Source of the DNA: Drosophila persimilis
Lineage: Eukaryota; Arthropoda; Insecta; Diptera; Drosophilidae
Assembly (NCBI RefSeq): GCF_003286085.1
Contig: NW_020825542.1
Coordinates: forward strand, 1-64,000
Reading direction: 5' to 3'
Length of the DNA stretch: 64,000 nt
Below the pieces are notes generated by a model. That model ran no database searches. It saw nothing but the letters and a program-made list of their open reading frames with translations, and was not told the DNA's origin. The position numbers and the translations under genes were made by a program. Positions 52,996 through 62,933 of the stretch are shown here, one piece after another; position 1 is the first letter of the stretch; each line of letters opens with the position of its first letter.

Positions 52996-53995
52996 CTTCT
53001 CATAAACAATCTCACTCCCGGCTTTCTGCAGATCCTGCACTTTAGTCATTTTACAGTTCTCTCTTTGGATGACGAAATCCAATACTCGGGATGGCGAAAT
53101 CAATTGAAATGTTTATAGAAAAAAGATTCCCGAAAGGGATCAACGATGCAAAGATCAGAAAGTTCAAGTCAGTCTTGATCCAGCAGCGACACCGCAAAGT
53201 CTAGCTAAAAATTAAGATCGCGCAATCCCTTTGCCCGGAATTCCTTTGTGACCCTCTACTTAAATCTATATCAGTGAAGTTCGAAGTTAAATAAAAACTT
53301 TTTAAAAACACAATCCGCTACCGCAGTTATTTAATTGGCGCCCAACGTGGGGCGACGTTGTATAAAAAGCACCGAATAATAAAAGTGTTGCGTCGTGCCG
53401 AAACCCGAAGGACAATTAATTAATGGAATAAATCCTTCAAATTTAAAAACGCGGAGTGACTGTGAGATATAAGATAAGAAAAAGTGAGATAAAAAGGAAA
53501 CAAACCGGAGCTTAGGGTGTGCAAAAATTAATACAATATACAATACAAATACAAATACAAATACAATACAAAATACACATAAATACAAAAGTTAATCAAG
53601 AAAATTCAAAAATACAAAAAAACCAAAAAACCCAAAGTTTTTAAACAAAACCAACCAAAACAAAACACAAAGAAAGTGAAACTATCAGCGAAACCAAAGA
53701 AGGAAGACCCCCAGAAGACCCAGTTAGACAAAGAAATTTAAGAAGGAAGACCCGTTCGAAGACCTATCAGCCAAATCAAGAAGGAAGACCCGTTCGAAGA
53801 TCTGTCAGCCAAACTAAGAAGGACGACCCCTACCGGATAGTTCGTGAGCAAAAGTTGTATTAATAAATATATAAGTTCAATTAGGTTATATTAGATTATA
53901 AAAACAAACATATAAGAACAATTTAAGGTGGATCAACTAACATATAAGAAAAATTTAAGGTGGATCAACTAACTTTAGATTTTGAAAAACTAAAA

Positions 53996-55204
53996 ATGAT
54001 TAACTCTCAAACAAGGACCGATCTCACCGCAGATCTGGTCAAACAATTGATAGCACTTTAAATTTCACAAGTACAAGAGCAAATTGTAAATTTAAAACAG
54101 CAAATAGAAACTAAATCCGATCAGGTATCAGATTATCAGGCAGAAACAATAGACGAGACAATAAAAGATGACACCACATTAAAGGTAATAGAATCCCTAC
54201 CAATTTTCAATGGTGGATTAAACCAATACGTAGGATGGAGGGAAGCTGCAGAAACTGCAGTGAAGTTATATAAGAAAGGAAGTAAGCAATATTATATTAC
54301 ATTAACAATTTTGAGAAACAAAATAACAGGACCAGCACATGACGCACTGACCAACCACGGGACAGTTTTACATTTTGATGCTATACTTTCCCGACTTGAC
54401 TTTGTTTACAGTGACAAGAGACCAATTTACATAATAGAACAGGAGTTAAGCGTTCTCCGACAAGGGAACCTTTCAATTATAGATTTCTATAACGAGGTTA
54501 ACAAGAAAATGACCTTGTTAATAAATAAGACAATAATGACTCACGGAAAGGACAGTGAAATCACCAATGAATCAAATAAAAAAATTAGAGACAATTCTTT
54601 ACGCATTTTTGTCACTGGCCTAAACGGCGGCATTGCAGAAATCCTATTTTCATTGAATCCCCCAGATTTACCGAATGCCTTGGCAAAGGTACAGGAATTG
54701 CAATCTAATAACATTCGGGCCCAATTTGCCTAACAATTCAGCGGCCCCAGAAATTCAGGGAATAATAATTACAATACCTTAAGATTCAACCAACGACAAC
54801 CTAGGACTAATAGTTCACCATTCGACCAAAAAAGGGATTTTCAGAGGAATAACATGTCATGGGGACAACCCTATTTCTTGGGTAGTAGACAACAAAATCA
54901 GGCCCCAGAACCAATGGAGGTAGACGAATCGATACAAATCCGGAACCGACAGAACAGCAATCAATTCAGGGGAAATAATAATAATAGAAATTATCGGGAG
55001 AATACTAATGGTTATTATAGGAGAAATAATAACAATTATAACCAAGCTCAGCATTTTAGGGCAAACGTAGTACCGAATAATCAGTCTAACGAAAATCAAG
55101 CGCAGAAACGAAAGCCAAACGAAATGTCGGAACAACCGGCTAATAAAGCAATGAGGATAAATAACATTGAGGAGGATCATTTTTTAGATCAGCCCCCGAA
55201 GTAG
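53996..55204 (+). pseudogene. gag: Gypsy-group gag, copy 2
   Basis: Duplicate of 50434-51642 with the same TAA codons (54059 and 54731). A N-to-D change (KKIRDNS) and a synonymous change near 54381 distinguish it. Confidence 0.78.
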
Positions 55205-58200
55205 GTCTGCCCTACTTAAAAAGAGTAGATAAAAAAATAAACAGAGAATTAAAAGTTTTGATAGATACGGGAGCAACTTCCTGTTATATAAAAAAAAGGA
55301 ATTTACGAAAATAAAAAAGAATTATCAATTTATAAGAAAGTTGCTACAGTGAATGGGTTTTCAATAATGAAATATTTCCATAATATAACTATTTTCAACA
55401 CAAAACAAGTGCTTTATGAAATAGATGGAATGGAGGCAGATTTACTAATAGGATTTAACCTATTAAAGAAAATCGGAGCTGTTATTGATACAGGAAAGGG
55501 GACTTTAAGTTATAAAGACAATGAGGAGAAACTAATATATGACGAGGTCCTTTCTTTAAACAAATTAACCTTTATAGAAGGAAAAACCATTCTTCCGTTG
55601 AAGGAATATATAATAAAAAAATATTTTGAAGAAGAAAAAGAAATGAAAAGTGATTCAGTAAAGGTAGAAGGAAGTTTATATAGCTTGGGATCAAAAAATC
55701 CTGAGCACGCCGACGAAGAATTATCCGTCAATAGTTTGGGATTCAAATATCCTGAACCCGCCGTCGTTGAATTATACGACATCCAAAGTTTTAATAGTTT
55801 GGGATTAAAATATCCTGAGCACGCCGTCGTTGAATTATCCGACACTAAAAGTTCGAATAGTTTGGGATTAAAGAATCCTGAACACGCCGTCGTTGAATTA
55901 TCCGACAATGAACAATTTAAACGTTTGGGATGCAAAAATCCTGAACGCGCCGTCGTAGAAATATCCGACATTCAAAATTATGCAAATTCTGAATTGAAAA
56001 AAATTAAATTGTATAACACAATAACCTACAAAGAGGACAATTTAGAAAATCTCAGAGAGAAAATGGTATCTATCATCGAAGAAGACCATGCCAATATAAA
56101 TTTACAGTTACCGTTCAGAACGGATATAAAAGGAGAGATTAACACTGAACATGATAGACCGGTATATGGCAAGCAGTATCCATACGCTTATTCGGTTAAC
56201 GATTTCGTTAATAACGAAATAAGTAAAATGTTAGATGAAGGTATAATCAGACCTAGTAAAAGCCCATATAATTCACCGGTAATAGTAGTACCAAAGAAGG
56301 GAGTAAATGAGGACGGAACTCCTAAGCATAGATTAGTAATAGACTTTAAGAAACTTAATGAAAACACCATACCGGATAGATACCCTATGCAAGATCCTTC
56401 AGTAATCCTTGCCAATTTAGGTAAGGCAAAGTATTTCTCGGCCATTGATTTAGAATCAGGTTTCTATCAGATTTTAATGAGGGAATCAGATATTGAAAAA
56501 ACATCTTTTCCCTAAATAACGGCAAATATGAATTTCTAAGAATGCCTATGGGATTGACGAACGCTCCCAGAATTTTCCAAAGGGCAATGGACGATATACT
56601 TAGAGAACAAGTTGGGAAAACTTGTCACGTCTATATGGACGATATAATAATATTTTTTTTAAAAACTATAGAACAACATTATAAAGATCTAATTCATATA
56701 ATACAGATATTGCAAAACGCTAACATGAAAATTTCCCTAGAAAAGTCTAAATTCTTTCAATTGGAAACCAAATTTCTGGGATACATTGTTTCCCAAATAT
56801 CATTAAAACAGATCCAGACAAAATCTCCACAATACAAAACTATCCAATTCCTAAAAATATCAGAGAGCTACGTAGCTTCTTAGGACTAACAGGGTATTAC
56901 AGAAAATTTGTCCGAAATTATGCTACAATTGCCAAACCATTAACAAAATATCTGAGTCGAATAAATGGGAAAGTTTCACGAAGGGCATCCAAGAAAACAT
57001 TAATACAGCTGGATGAACCAGCAATTGGAGCATTTAATAATTTAAAGGACAGTTTAATAGCACATATTGAATTAGTACAACCAGATTACAATAAAAAATC
57101 CACATTAACCACAGATGCATCGGACATAGCAATAGGTGCAGTTTTGTCGCAAGATGGGAATCCCATAACATTTATTTCTAAAACTTTAAGTAAAACCGAG
57201 CTGTTTGTAGTGGAGCGGATCGAGGATCAATTATCCAACGGCGAGGTGTATGTTCCAGTATAAACTCCTAGCAGTCGTCACAGAAAGGAAAGGCCGATGG
57301 GTTTCGTTGTGTGTATATATATATATTGTTCATGTAGTTATTGGGTATTCGCGCGGTATGTCGACAGGTTGAAGCGGGGGTGAAAACGTAACTGACTCTC
57401 TATACCTTATGATCTATGCTTTATGCTGCCTTTATGCTGCGGTGAGCGCCGTGTGGATCGTGGATTGTGGATCCGAGCGCCCCTCCGAGCGCGCGAGCGC
57501 GATCCGGGACCGAGGCGCGCGGAGCCGGCACAGTGCGCGGAAACTGTCTATTGCTGGCCTGAACACGAGCAATTATATGCTACTAATAAAAAGGAATTAT
57601 TAGCTATTGTATGGGCATTAAAAAATTTGCGAAATTATTTATACGGAGTGAGTGGAATTGAAATACATACAGATCACCAACCTTTGTCCTTTGCAATGTC
57701 GCAAAAAAATCCAAATGTTGAAATGAAACGTTGGTATTACTTCATAGAAAGTTTCACACCAAAAATCATTTATAAGCCAGGCTCAACTAACGTAGTAGCG
57801 GACGCTTTATCTCGGATTAAAATAAATCATATGACAGATAGTGATGTCGACCAGACAGAATCAGAATCAGACATAAATACTCAGCATTTAGCAGAGAGTA
57901 GTTTTGAGAACGTCATTTAAGAGACTAGCAAGCCTCTAAACCAATTTAAACAGCAGCTACTATTAGCGCAAGGGAGATTCACAGTTCATGAGTTAGTAAG
58001 AGTTTATGAAAATACCCGACATATTATTGAATTTGATACGGTTGACAATCTGCTAATCATTTTAAAAGAATTTATTCAGCCTCACTTAACCACAGGAATA
58101 CACTGCACTTTAGAAGATTTATACCTTATCCAAAATAAGCTAAAGGAAAACTTCATAAATAAATTTCTCTTCACGAGAAAGTTGCTCCAAGATGTAGTAA

Positions 58201-58669
58201 ATTCAGAAGATAAAGCTATAATTATAGAAGAAACACATTGCTGAGCCCATAGAGGACTAGACGAAAATTACAAACAAATAACTAAGCTGTATTATTGGCC
58301 AAACCTGCACAAAAAATTAAAAGAATATATAAAAAATTGTGAGATCTGTAACAAAAACAAATATCACAGACACCCTGTAAAAATTCCAATTGGGGAAGCT
58401 CCCATTCCAGCAAAAGAAGGAGATCAATTACACTTAGACATATACTATGCCCAAAACCTAACATTCATAACTTGTATAGATTCTTATTCCAAATACTTGG
58501 TGGTCAAGGAAATTCAAAGTAAATTAAACATTGAAAATAAGGTAATGGAAATTTTACAACACTTTCCGTTAGCAACATCATTAATGACTGACAACGAACC
58601 AAGCTTTACTTCAGCACAATTTAGATCATTCATACAAAGAAGTAACTTAACTATTTATAAGGTATAAGG
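55192..58669 (+). pseudogene. pol: Gypsy-group pol, copy 2, through integrase
   Basis: Protease, linker repeat and RT as in copy 1, then MPMGLTNAPRIFQRAMDD and the catalytic YMDD at ~56634, connection, RNase H ([13 protein letters not shown] at ~57113; KKELLAIVWALKNL; THTDHQ-type HTDHQ; VVADALSR) and integrase. Integrase has an in-frame TGA inside the zinc finger (HC-stop-AHRGL at 58238), CEICNK, LHLDIYY and MTDNEPSF. The final Glu of D,D,E is missing because element C is inserted at 58670. Other lesions: T-run frameshift ~56510, frame losses 56790-57000, a ~360-bp insertion (57207-57566), and a TAA at 57918. Clearly dead. Confidence 0.82.
57207..57566. other. GC-rich insertion in gypsy RNase H
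   Basis: Splits the RNase H coding sequence between SKTLSKTE and EHEQLYATNKKELLA. The left half is neutral; the right half is strongly GC-rich (CGAGCGCGCGAGCGCGATCC) unlike its AT-rich host. CTG is present on both sides and could be a short target duplication. No ORF or LTR ends recognised; not seen elsewhere in the window. Confidence 0.55.
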
Positions 58670-59519
58670 TGTAACGAACCTGCTTTTTGGGCCCGCTTGA
58701 GTTTGCTGGGCTTGCTCAGCGGTCGGCAGATTCGCAGCAACGTATTTTTATTGTTGCCCCCAACGACAAATGATAAGACTTTCCTTTTCTTTGTATTTGA
58801 ATTTCGCTTTATTCGCAATTCTATTAGGACTTAGGGCTAGGTGTTACAGTTTCTCTTAACTACCGATCTCCACCACGCGGGGGCTCTCGTCGGGTGTGGC
58901 AGCGTCGAGGCTATTGATTGGGGCAAGTTGACCTCCGCTATTGCTTTGGTCCGCCACTCGAATCCGCACTCCACGTCTCGCACTCCCCTCCTAGCTTCCA
59001 CCGGCGTACGGGGATCTTCACTTAATTTAGACTTACTCTGGGGGGGCAGGCGGGGCCTGTCTGCCTGCTGCTACACTTCACTACACTTCTTTGTTTCGTA
59101 CCGAGTATCACTCTTGCGTTTCGACCGGGTCTCAACGTGCGCGCGCGCTTACTTATCCGCGTGGAAAGAGACCCGCTTTGACGCCGCCGCCTCCTTTTAT
59201 AGCCCCTTGCCAGGCCCCGGCTCGGCGTCTCCTGGTTTCCACGGCCTTCGTAACGGGGCCTGGCCGGCGGCGTGATCCCGTGCCCTTATTTGGTCATGCG
59301 CCAAATTACTGCTGGCCCGATCCCGCCGTTTCCTTTGCCTCTCTTGTGTCTCTCTCTCCGAGAGCAGGGCACTTCCCCTCTCGAGGCCCTTGGCCTCTTC
59401 GCCGCGTCCGGATAACCGGGGGCATCTGGCCTGACCTTCGCCTTATCCGGCCGGCCGTCAGCTTTTATCCGACTGTGCCTTTGGTCGCACTCGGCCTGTG
59501 GGAACCATGGTTCCTCACA
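58670..59519 (-). repeat. Element C 3' LTR (850 bp)
   Basis: Minus strand TGTGAGGAACCATGG...GGTTCGTTACA; the ends form imperfect inverted repeats (TGT(G/A)A(G/C)GAACC). It follows a long purine tract. Inserted in the gypsy integrase after TATTTATAAGGTATAAGG. The 5' LTR lies beyond the window, so the target duplication cannot be read. Confidence 0.85.
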
Positions 59520-59536
59520 CCCCCCTCTTTCTTCCC
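59520..59536 (-). other. Polypurine tract of element C
   Basis: Minus strand GGGAAGAAAGAGGGGGG directly before the LTR start TGTGAGG. Confidence 0.8.
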
Positions 59537-59897
59537 GTAGCGGAATACTTCCGTTTTCCGCGATCTCGGGATGGGGTGGGCTTTCCTCATTCAAACGGCC
59601 CGAAGTTGCGCGCGCCCTTTGTTGTACCTGGGATCGCCGGCGTTCTGGCGCCCTCTGGCGCCTTGGCTCGGGGGCGCTGTCAGCCCTTGCACTTTTCTGG
59701 CTGGCGCCGACTCCCGCCTATCGATAAGGTGTAGGGGCGCTTCTGCGATCCACTCGATACTTCCCCCCCTAGTCGATATTCCGTTTTCTTCTTTTCTTTG
59801 TTTTTTTTCTTTATTCATATTCTCCCGCGTGTTCTGCCCTTTTTTTTTTTGTTTCTGCTGCCCCCCCCCCCCTTTTTCTTCTCTTCTCCGTCTTCCT
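59537..59897 (-). other. Element C ORF3 3' untranslated region
   Basis: 360 bp between the ORF3 stop and the purine tract. On the minus strand it has several A/G runs (59775-59880), a G-run from the CCCCCCCCCCCCCC at 59861-59873, and a DREF-like TATCGATA at 59718-59725. No ORF. Unlike A and B, ORF3 here does not reach the LTR. Confidence 0.6.
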
Positions 59898-60775
59898 TTA
59901 TTTTTGCTCTCTGAATACCTCCGTGCGCGTGGCCGACATGGCGATGCGGTAACGCGTACCTCGCTCGCTTACCAATTTTTTTACACGTCTACCCACGAGG
60001 CGTATCTGGGCCTGTGCGCGGCTCACTGCCGCCGGCCACTCCTCCCGCGGGATCGCCTTCCAGTGGCCCGTGGCTGCCGGTGCTGAGCTCTGCCGCTGCA
60101 GGGCCGGCCGCTTGGGTCTTGCCTGGGGCTCCGGGCAGGAGGCCTGCCTCTTCAGTGTTGGGCGCTCGACCGCCCCCGACCTCTCCGGCGCGGGCCACAC
60201 CCACGGACCGCGTTCCCACGCCTCGACCTCCGCGTGTTCCGTCGCCTCCGCCGTCGCCGCCTCCGCCGTCGCCGCCTCTGCCGTCGCCGCCTCTGCCGTC
60301 GCCGTCTCCGCCGTCGCCGCCTCCGCCGTCGCCGACTCTGCCGTCGCCGCCTCTGCCGTTGCCGACTCTGCCGTCGCCGCCTCTGCCGTCGCCGCCTCTG
60401 CCGTTGCCGTCTCCGCCGTCGCCGCCTCCGCCGTCGCCGCCTCTGCCGTCGCCGCCTCTGCCGTCGCCGCCTCCGCCGTCGCCGCCTCTGCCGTCGCCGC
60501 CTCTGCCGTCGTCGGCGCGGGATCCGATTTGTGGTTTCTCCTCCGCGGGTCCCTGTCGTTGCTGCCGAGGGGGCTCTCCTCCCACACCCGGGCGCCGGTC
60601 TCTGGCTGAGTCTCGCACGGGGCGGGCCCCGAGGCCCACGTGATGTGCAGGGTCTGATGGTGCCACACCATCCCCTGGCGCACGGCGGTCCTCACCTCCT
60701 GGGCCACGTATGGCCCTATCACGGCCGCCTCCGGTCCCCTCCATTGTGGCTGCTGCTGCCACTGCCCGTTCTCTT

Positions 60776-60806
<31 letters not shown>

Positions 60807-61742
60807 CTGCTGATGTTGGTGCGGCTGCTGCTGCTGCTGCTGCTGCTGGCGCTGCTGATGTTGGTGCGGCTGCTGCTGCTGCTGCTGCTGCTGCGGCTGC
60901 TGCTGCTGCTGCGGCTGCTGATGTTGGTGCTGCTGCTGCTGCTGCTGCGGCTGCTGCTGCTGCGGCTGCTGATGTTGGTGCTGCTGCTGCTGCTGCTGCT
61001 CCTTGGCTTGCGGTGGCCGCCTCTCGGAGCCCTCTTCGTCCTCGGCTGGTGGCGTAGGCTGCCACAATTCGTCTTCCTCCTCCTCGGCCTGTTGCAGTCG
61101 CCGCTGCCATTCGGCCTCGGGATTCGAGGCCCGCTCGCCCCTGGCCGGGGACTGCATCGGCGGCCGCACCACTCGGAATGGCGGGGGTGGCGGCGCCTCG
61201 TCGCTCTCGTGGCCGGGCTCCTCCTTCCTGGTGGCCTTTCTCTCCTGTCGCCGCCGCGCCTCCAGCCGCTCGTCCCTCCGCCGTCGGATCGTTCGCGCCG
61301 CCTCCAGCACCCGGCGGATCCGGCGCTTCTCCTCCGCCGTCGCCTCCTGGAACTTCCGTTTTAACGCCTCGCCCCGGTCGCGCGGGGTCAGCGGCCTTCT
61401 TACTCTGGCCTTTTCTTGGGCGGTTGGGGCGCGTGGACCGTCGATGCAAATAACGTCGTCGTCGCTCTCCCCGGCCCCCTCGTCCGAGGATACCGTCGGT
61501 GACACGGAGTCGTGGCCCGACGGCGCCGGCGATACTAACGGCGAGGCCAACAGCTGGAGGAACTGGGAGCCATCGCACCAATCCTCCTCGTCGCCACGCG
61601 AGAGCACGGACGCCCGTCGCTGACGAGAAGCCTTGGCGCGGTAGCCCCCCTCCCCCACTATCGCCTGCTGCTCCTCCAAGAACGCCCTCAGATCCTCCAT
61701 CTTCTTCTTCCTATCCTCGTGGGTGAGCCGTTTCGTCTCCAT
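59898..61742 (-). CDS. Element C ORF3, intact 614 residues, Q-rich
   Basis: ATG at 61742 ([20 protein letters not shown]). Layout: N-terminal helix ([14 protein letters not shown]); acidic Ser patch with [17 protein letters not shown] (~95); basic coiled-coil-like stretch ([20 protein letters not shown], then [13 protein letters not shown]; ~140-215); Gln/His-rich tract (~245-345) of CAG-type codons; ~22 AEAAT-like pentads (~415-500); and a C-terminal domain (~565-614) with [16 protein letters not shown]. The last part aligns with ORF3 ends of A (RRLEVHDG, FRVKI) and B (RSLEYHDG, FRVSI). No signal peptide, membrane segment or catalytic motif. Being open for 614 codons while neighbours are broken suggests recent activity or selection. 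Function unknown; a nuclear or RNA-bound regulator is a guess. Confidence 0.75.
60240..60515 (-). repeat. 15-bp coding repeat in ORF3-C
   Basis: GCCGTCGCCGCCTCT/C-type 15-mers encode AEAAT pentads on the minus strand, with scattered variants ([10 protein letters not shown]). The other strand is also open for the same reason. Confidence 0.9.
60765..61005 (-). repeat. CAG-type trinucleotide repeats (poly-Q) in ORF3-C
   Basis: CTG repeats on the plus strand read CAG on the minus strand, giving Gln runs broken by PHQHQ or HQHQQP units. Prone to length change; all three frames are open on both strands here. Confidence 0.9.
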
Positions 61743-62933
61743 TTTTTTTTTCCTTTTTTTTTTGCTGCGGTTTCTCCTTGGTGATAATTACCTTCAAGTG
61801 CTCGCTGTTCCGTCTTCCACCCGCATATATACCCGCGTTGCATTACCAGTCGTTCCCTCTAACGGTGCCGGTGCGTCGGGTTTCGGTCTCTCTTGCCTGG
61901 TTCTAACGGTTGTTACGCGTGTGCTCATGGCCTCTCTCTACAGGCCGCGCTCTCTAACGGCATCTTTCCCCTGGTTGGGTGAGTACCGACGCGCTCTCCG
62001 CTCTCTATCCGACTTCGCCTTGTCTTTTTTTTTGGATACTGTTGTGTTCTCGCCGCGCTCTGTGTTGGCTGACGGATAATATTTTTCCATCTTTGATGGA
62101 CCCACCCCCTTCCCATTTGTGCTTACGTGTATTTCTCCTTTTATTTTAATTACAATTTACTTCCCTGCTACCGTCGACCTGTTCTTCATCCCGTGCTGAT
62201 TGGACCCTCCTTGGCCTGGGTGAGTTCTCCCGACCCGGATGACTTTTACTTAACCCTTTCTCCCTTTCCAGCTCGCCCTCTGCCCTCACTGCGGGTCGCT
62301 TGCCGCGATTCCGCTCGTGAACAACGGGTCCTTCGACCCTCCGCCCGGGCTGGAATCTTTGGCTCACATCCCAGGGCAACTACTACGCGCCCCCGGCCGG
62401 ACTCTTTTGACCGGCGTCTCCCTCACACAGTGGCTCGGACCCGAGGGTCATCCGACTCCTCGCCCGGTAGACCACGCATGAGCGGCACCCGTCGTTCCGG
62501 CCCGACGCTCGTAGTTGCCCTGTGAGGCCGCGTTGAGGCGTGAGCCTGGCCCCTGGGTTTCCCTTGGTCATCCGCTGCCTGAGATCACCCTCCCCGACCC
62601 CGGATTCGCCTCCCAGCTTTGGGGACGCGTTTCCTGTTCAGGTTTGCTGAGTTTTTCCTCTTCTCGCATTAATTTTCTTTACTCCTACTAATTCTCACTC
62701 TTTTTTTTTCCAGATCGTTCCAACCACAGCTTTCCTGCTCCTTCTCTTTTTTTTTTTTATTAAATCTAAGTGCGCCATTCCGTCACCCTGCGTGCTGACG
62801 AGTCTCGTGCGTGTCCTGCGCGGCACCCTTCCCCGTGTCCTGCGTGGCACCCTACCCCGTGTCCTGCGTGGCACCCTACCGTTCCTGGTCCTGCGTGACC
62901 CTTTTAGGGTGACCCCTTCTATCCATTCCCCCC
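61743..62933 (-). other. Element C interval between pol and ORF3
   Basis: A 1.19-kb gap, much longer than in A or B. Next to the ORF3 ATG lie A-runs (61742-61762) and a TATATATGCGGG motif at 61822-61832 on the minus strand that could serve as a promoter. Near pol, four ~24-bp GTGCCACGCAGGACACGGGG units (62790-62895). The plus strand carries splice-like motifs (see findings). No convincing ORF. Confidence 0.55.
62790..62895. repeat. 24-bp direct repeats after pol of element C
   Basis: About four units of CGTGTCCTGCGTGGCACCCT with small changes, starting ~40 nt after the pol stop. Confidence 0.8.

Larger units (their letters stand above)
49433..56557 (+). repeat. 3.56-kb tandem duplication in the gypsy element
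   Basis: Unit 1 (49433-52995) and unit 2 (52996-56557) are offset 3562-3563 bp and near identical. The junction joins RT (CCTATGGGATTG) to mid-LTR (GCTTCTCATAAAC) with at most 1-2 bp of shared sequence. Differences are few (for example Y/F in VIDYKK/VIDFKK, and one A fewer near 53628). Confidence 0.9.

Noticed and set aside
60014..61364. Plus-strand ORFs of 179-376 codons opposite ORF3-C
   Set aside because: They arise from triplet and 15-bp repeats that stay open in every frame; composition is pure low-complexity Leu/Arg, Pro or Ala.
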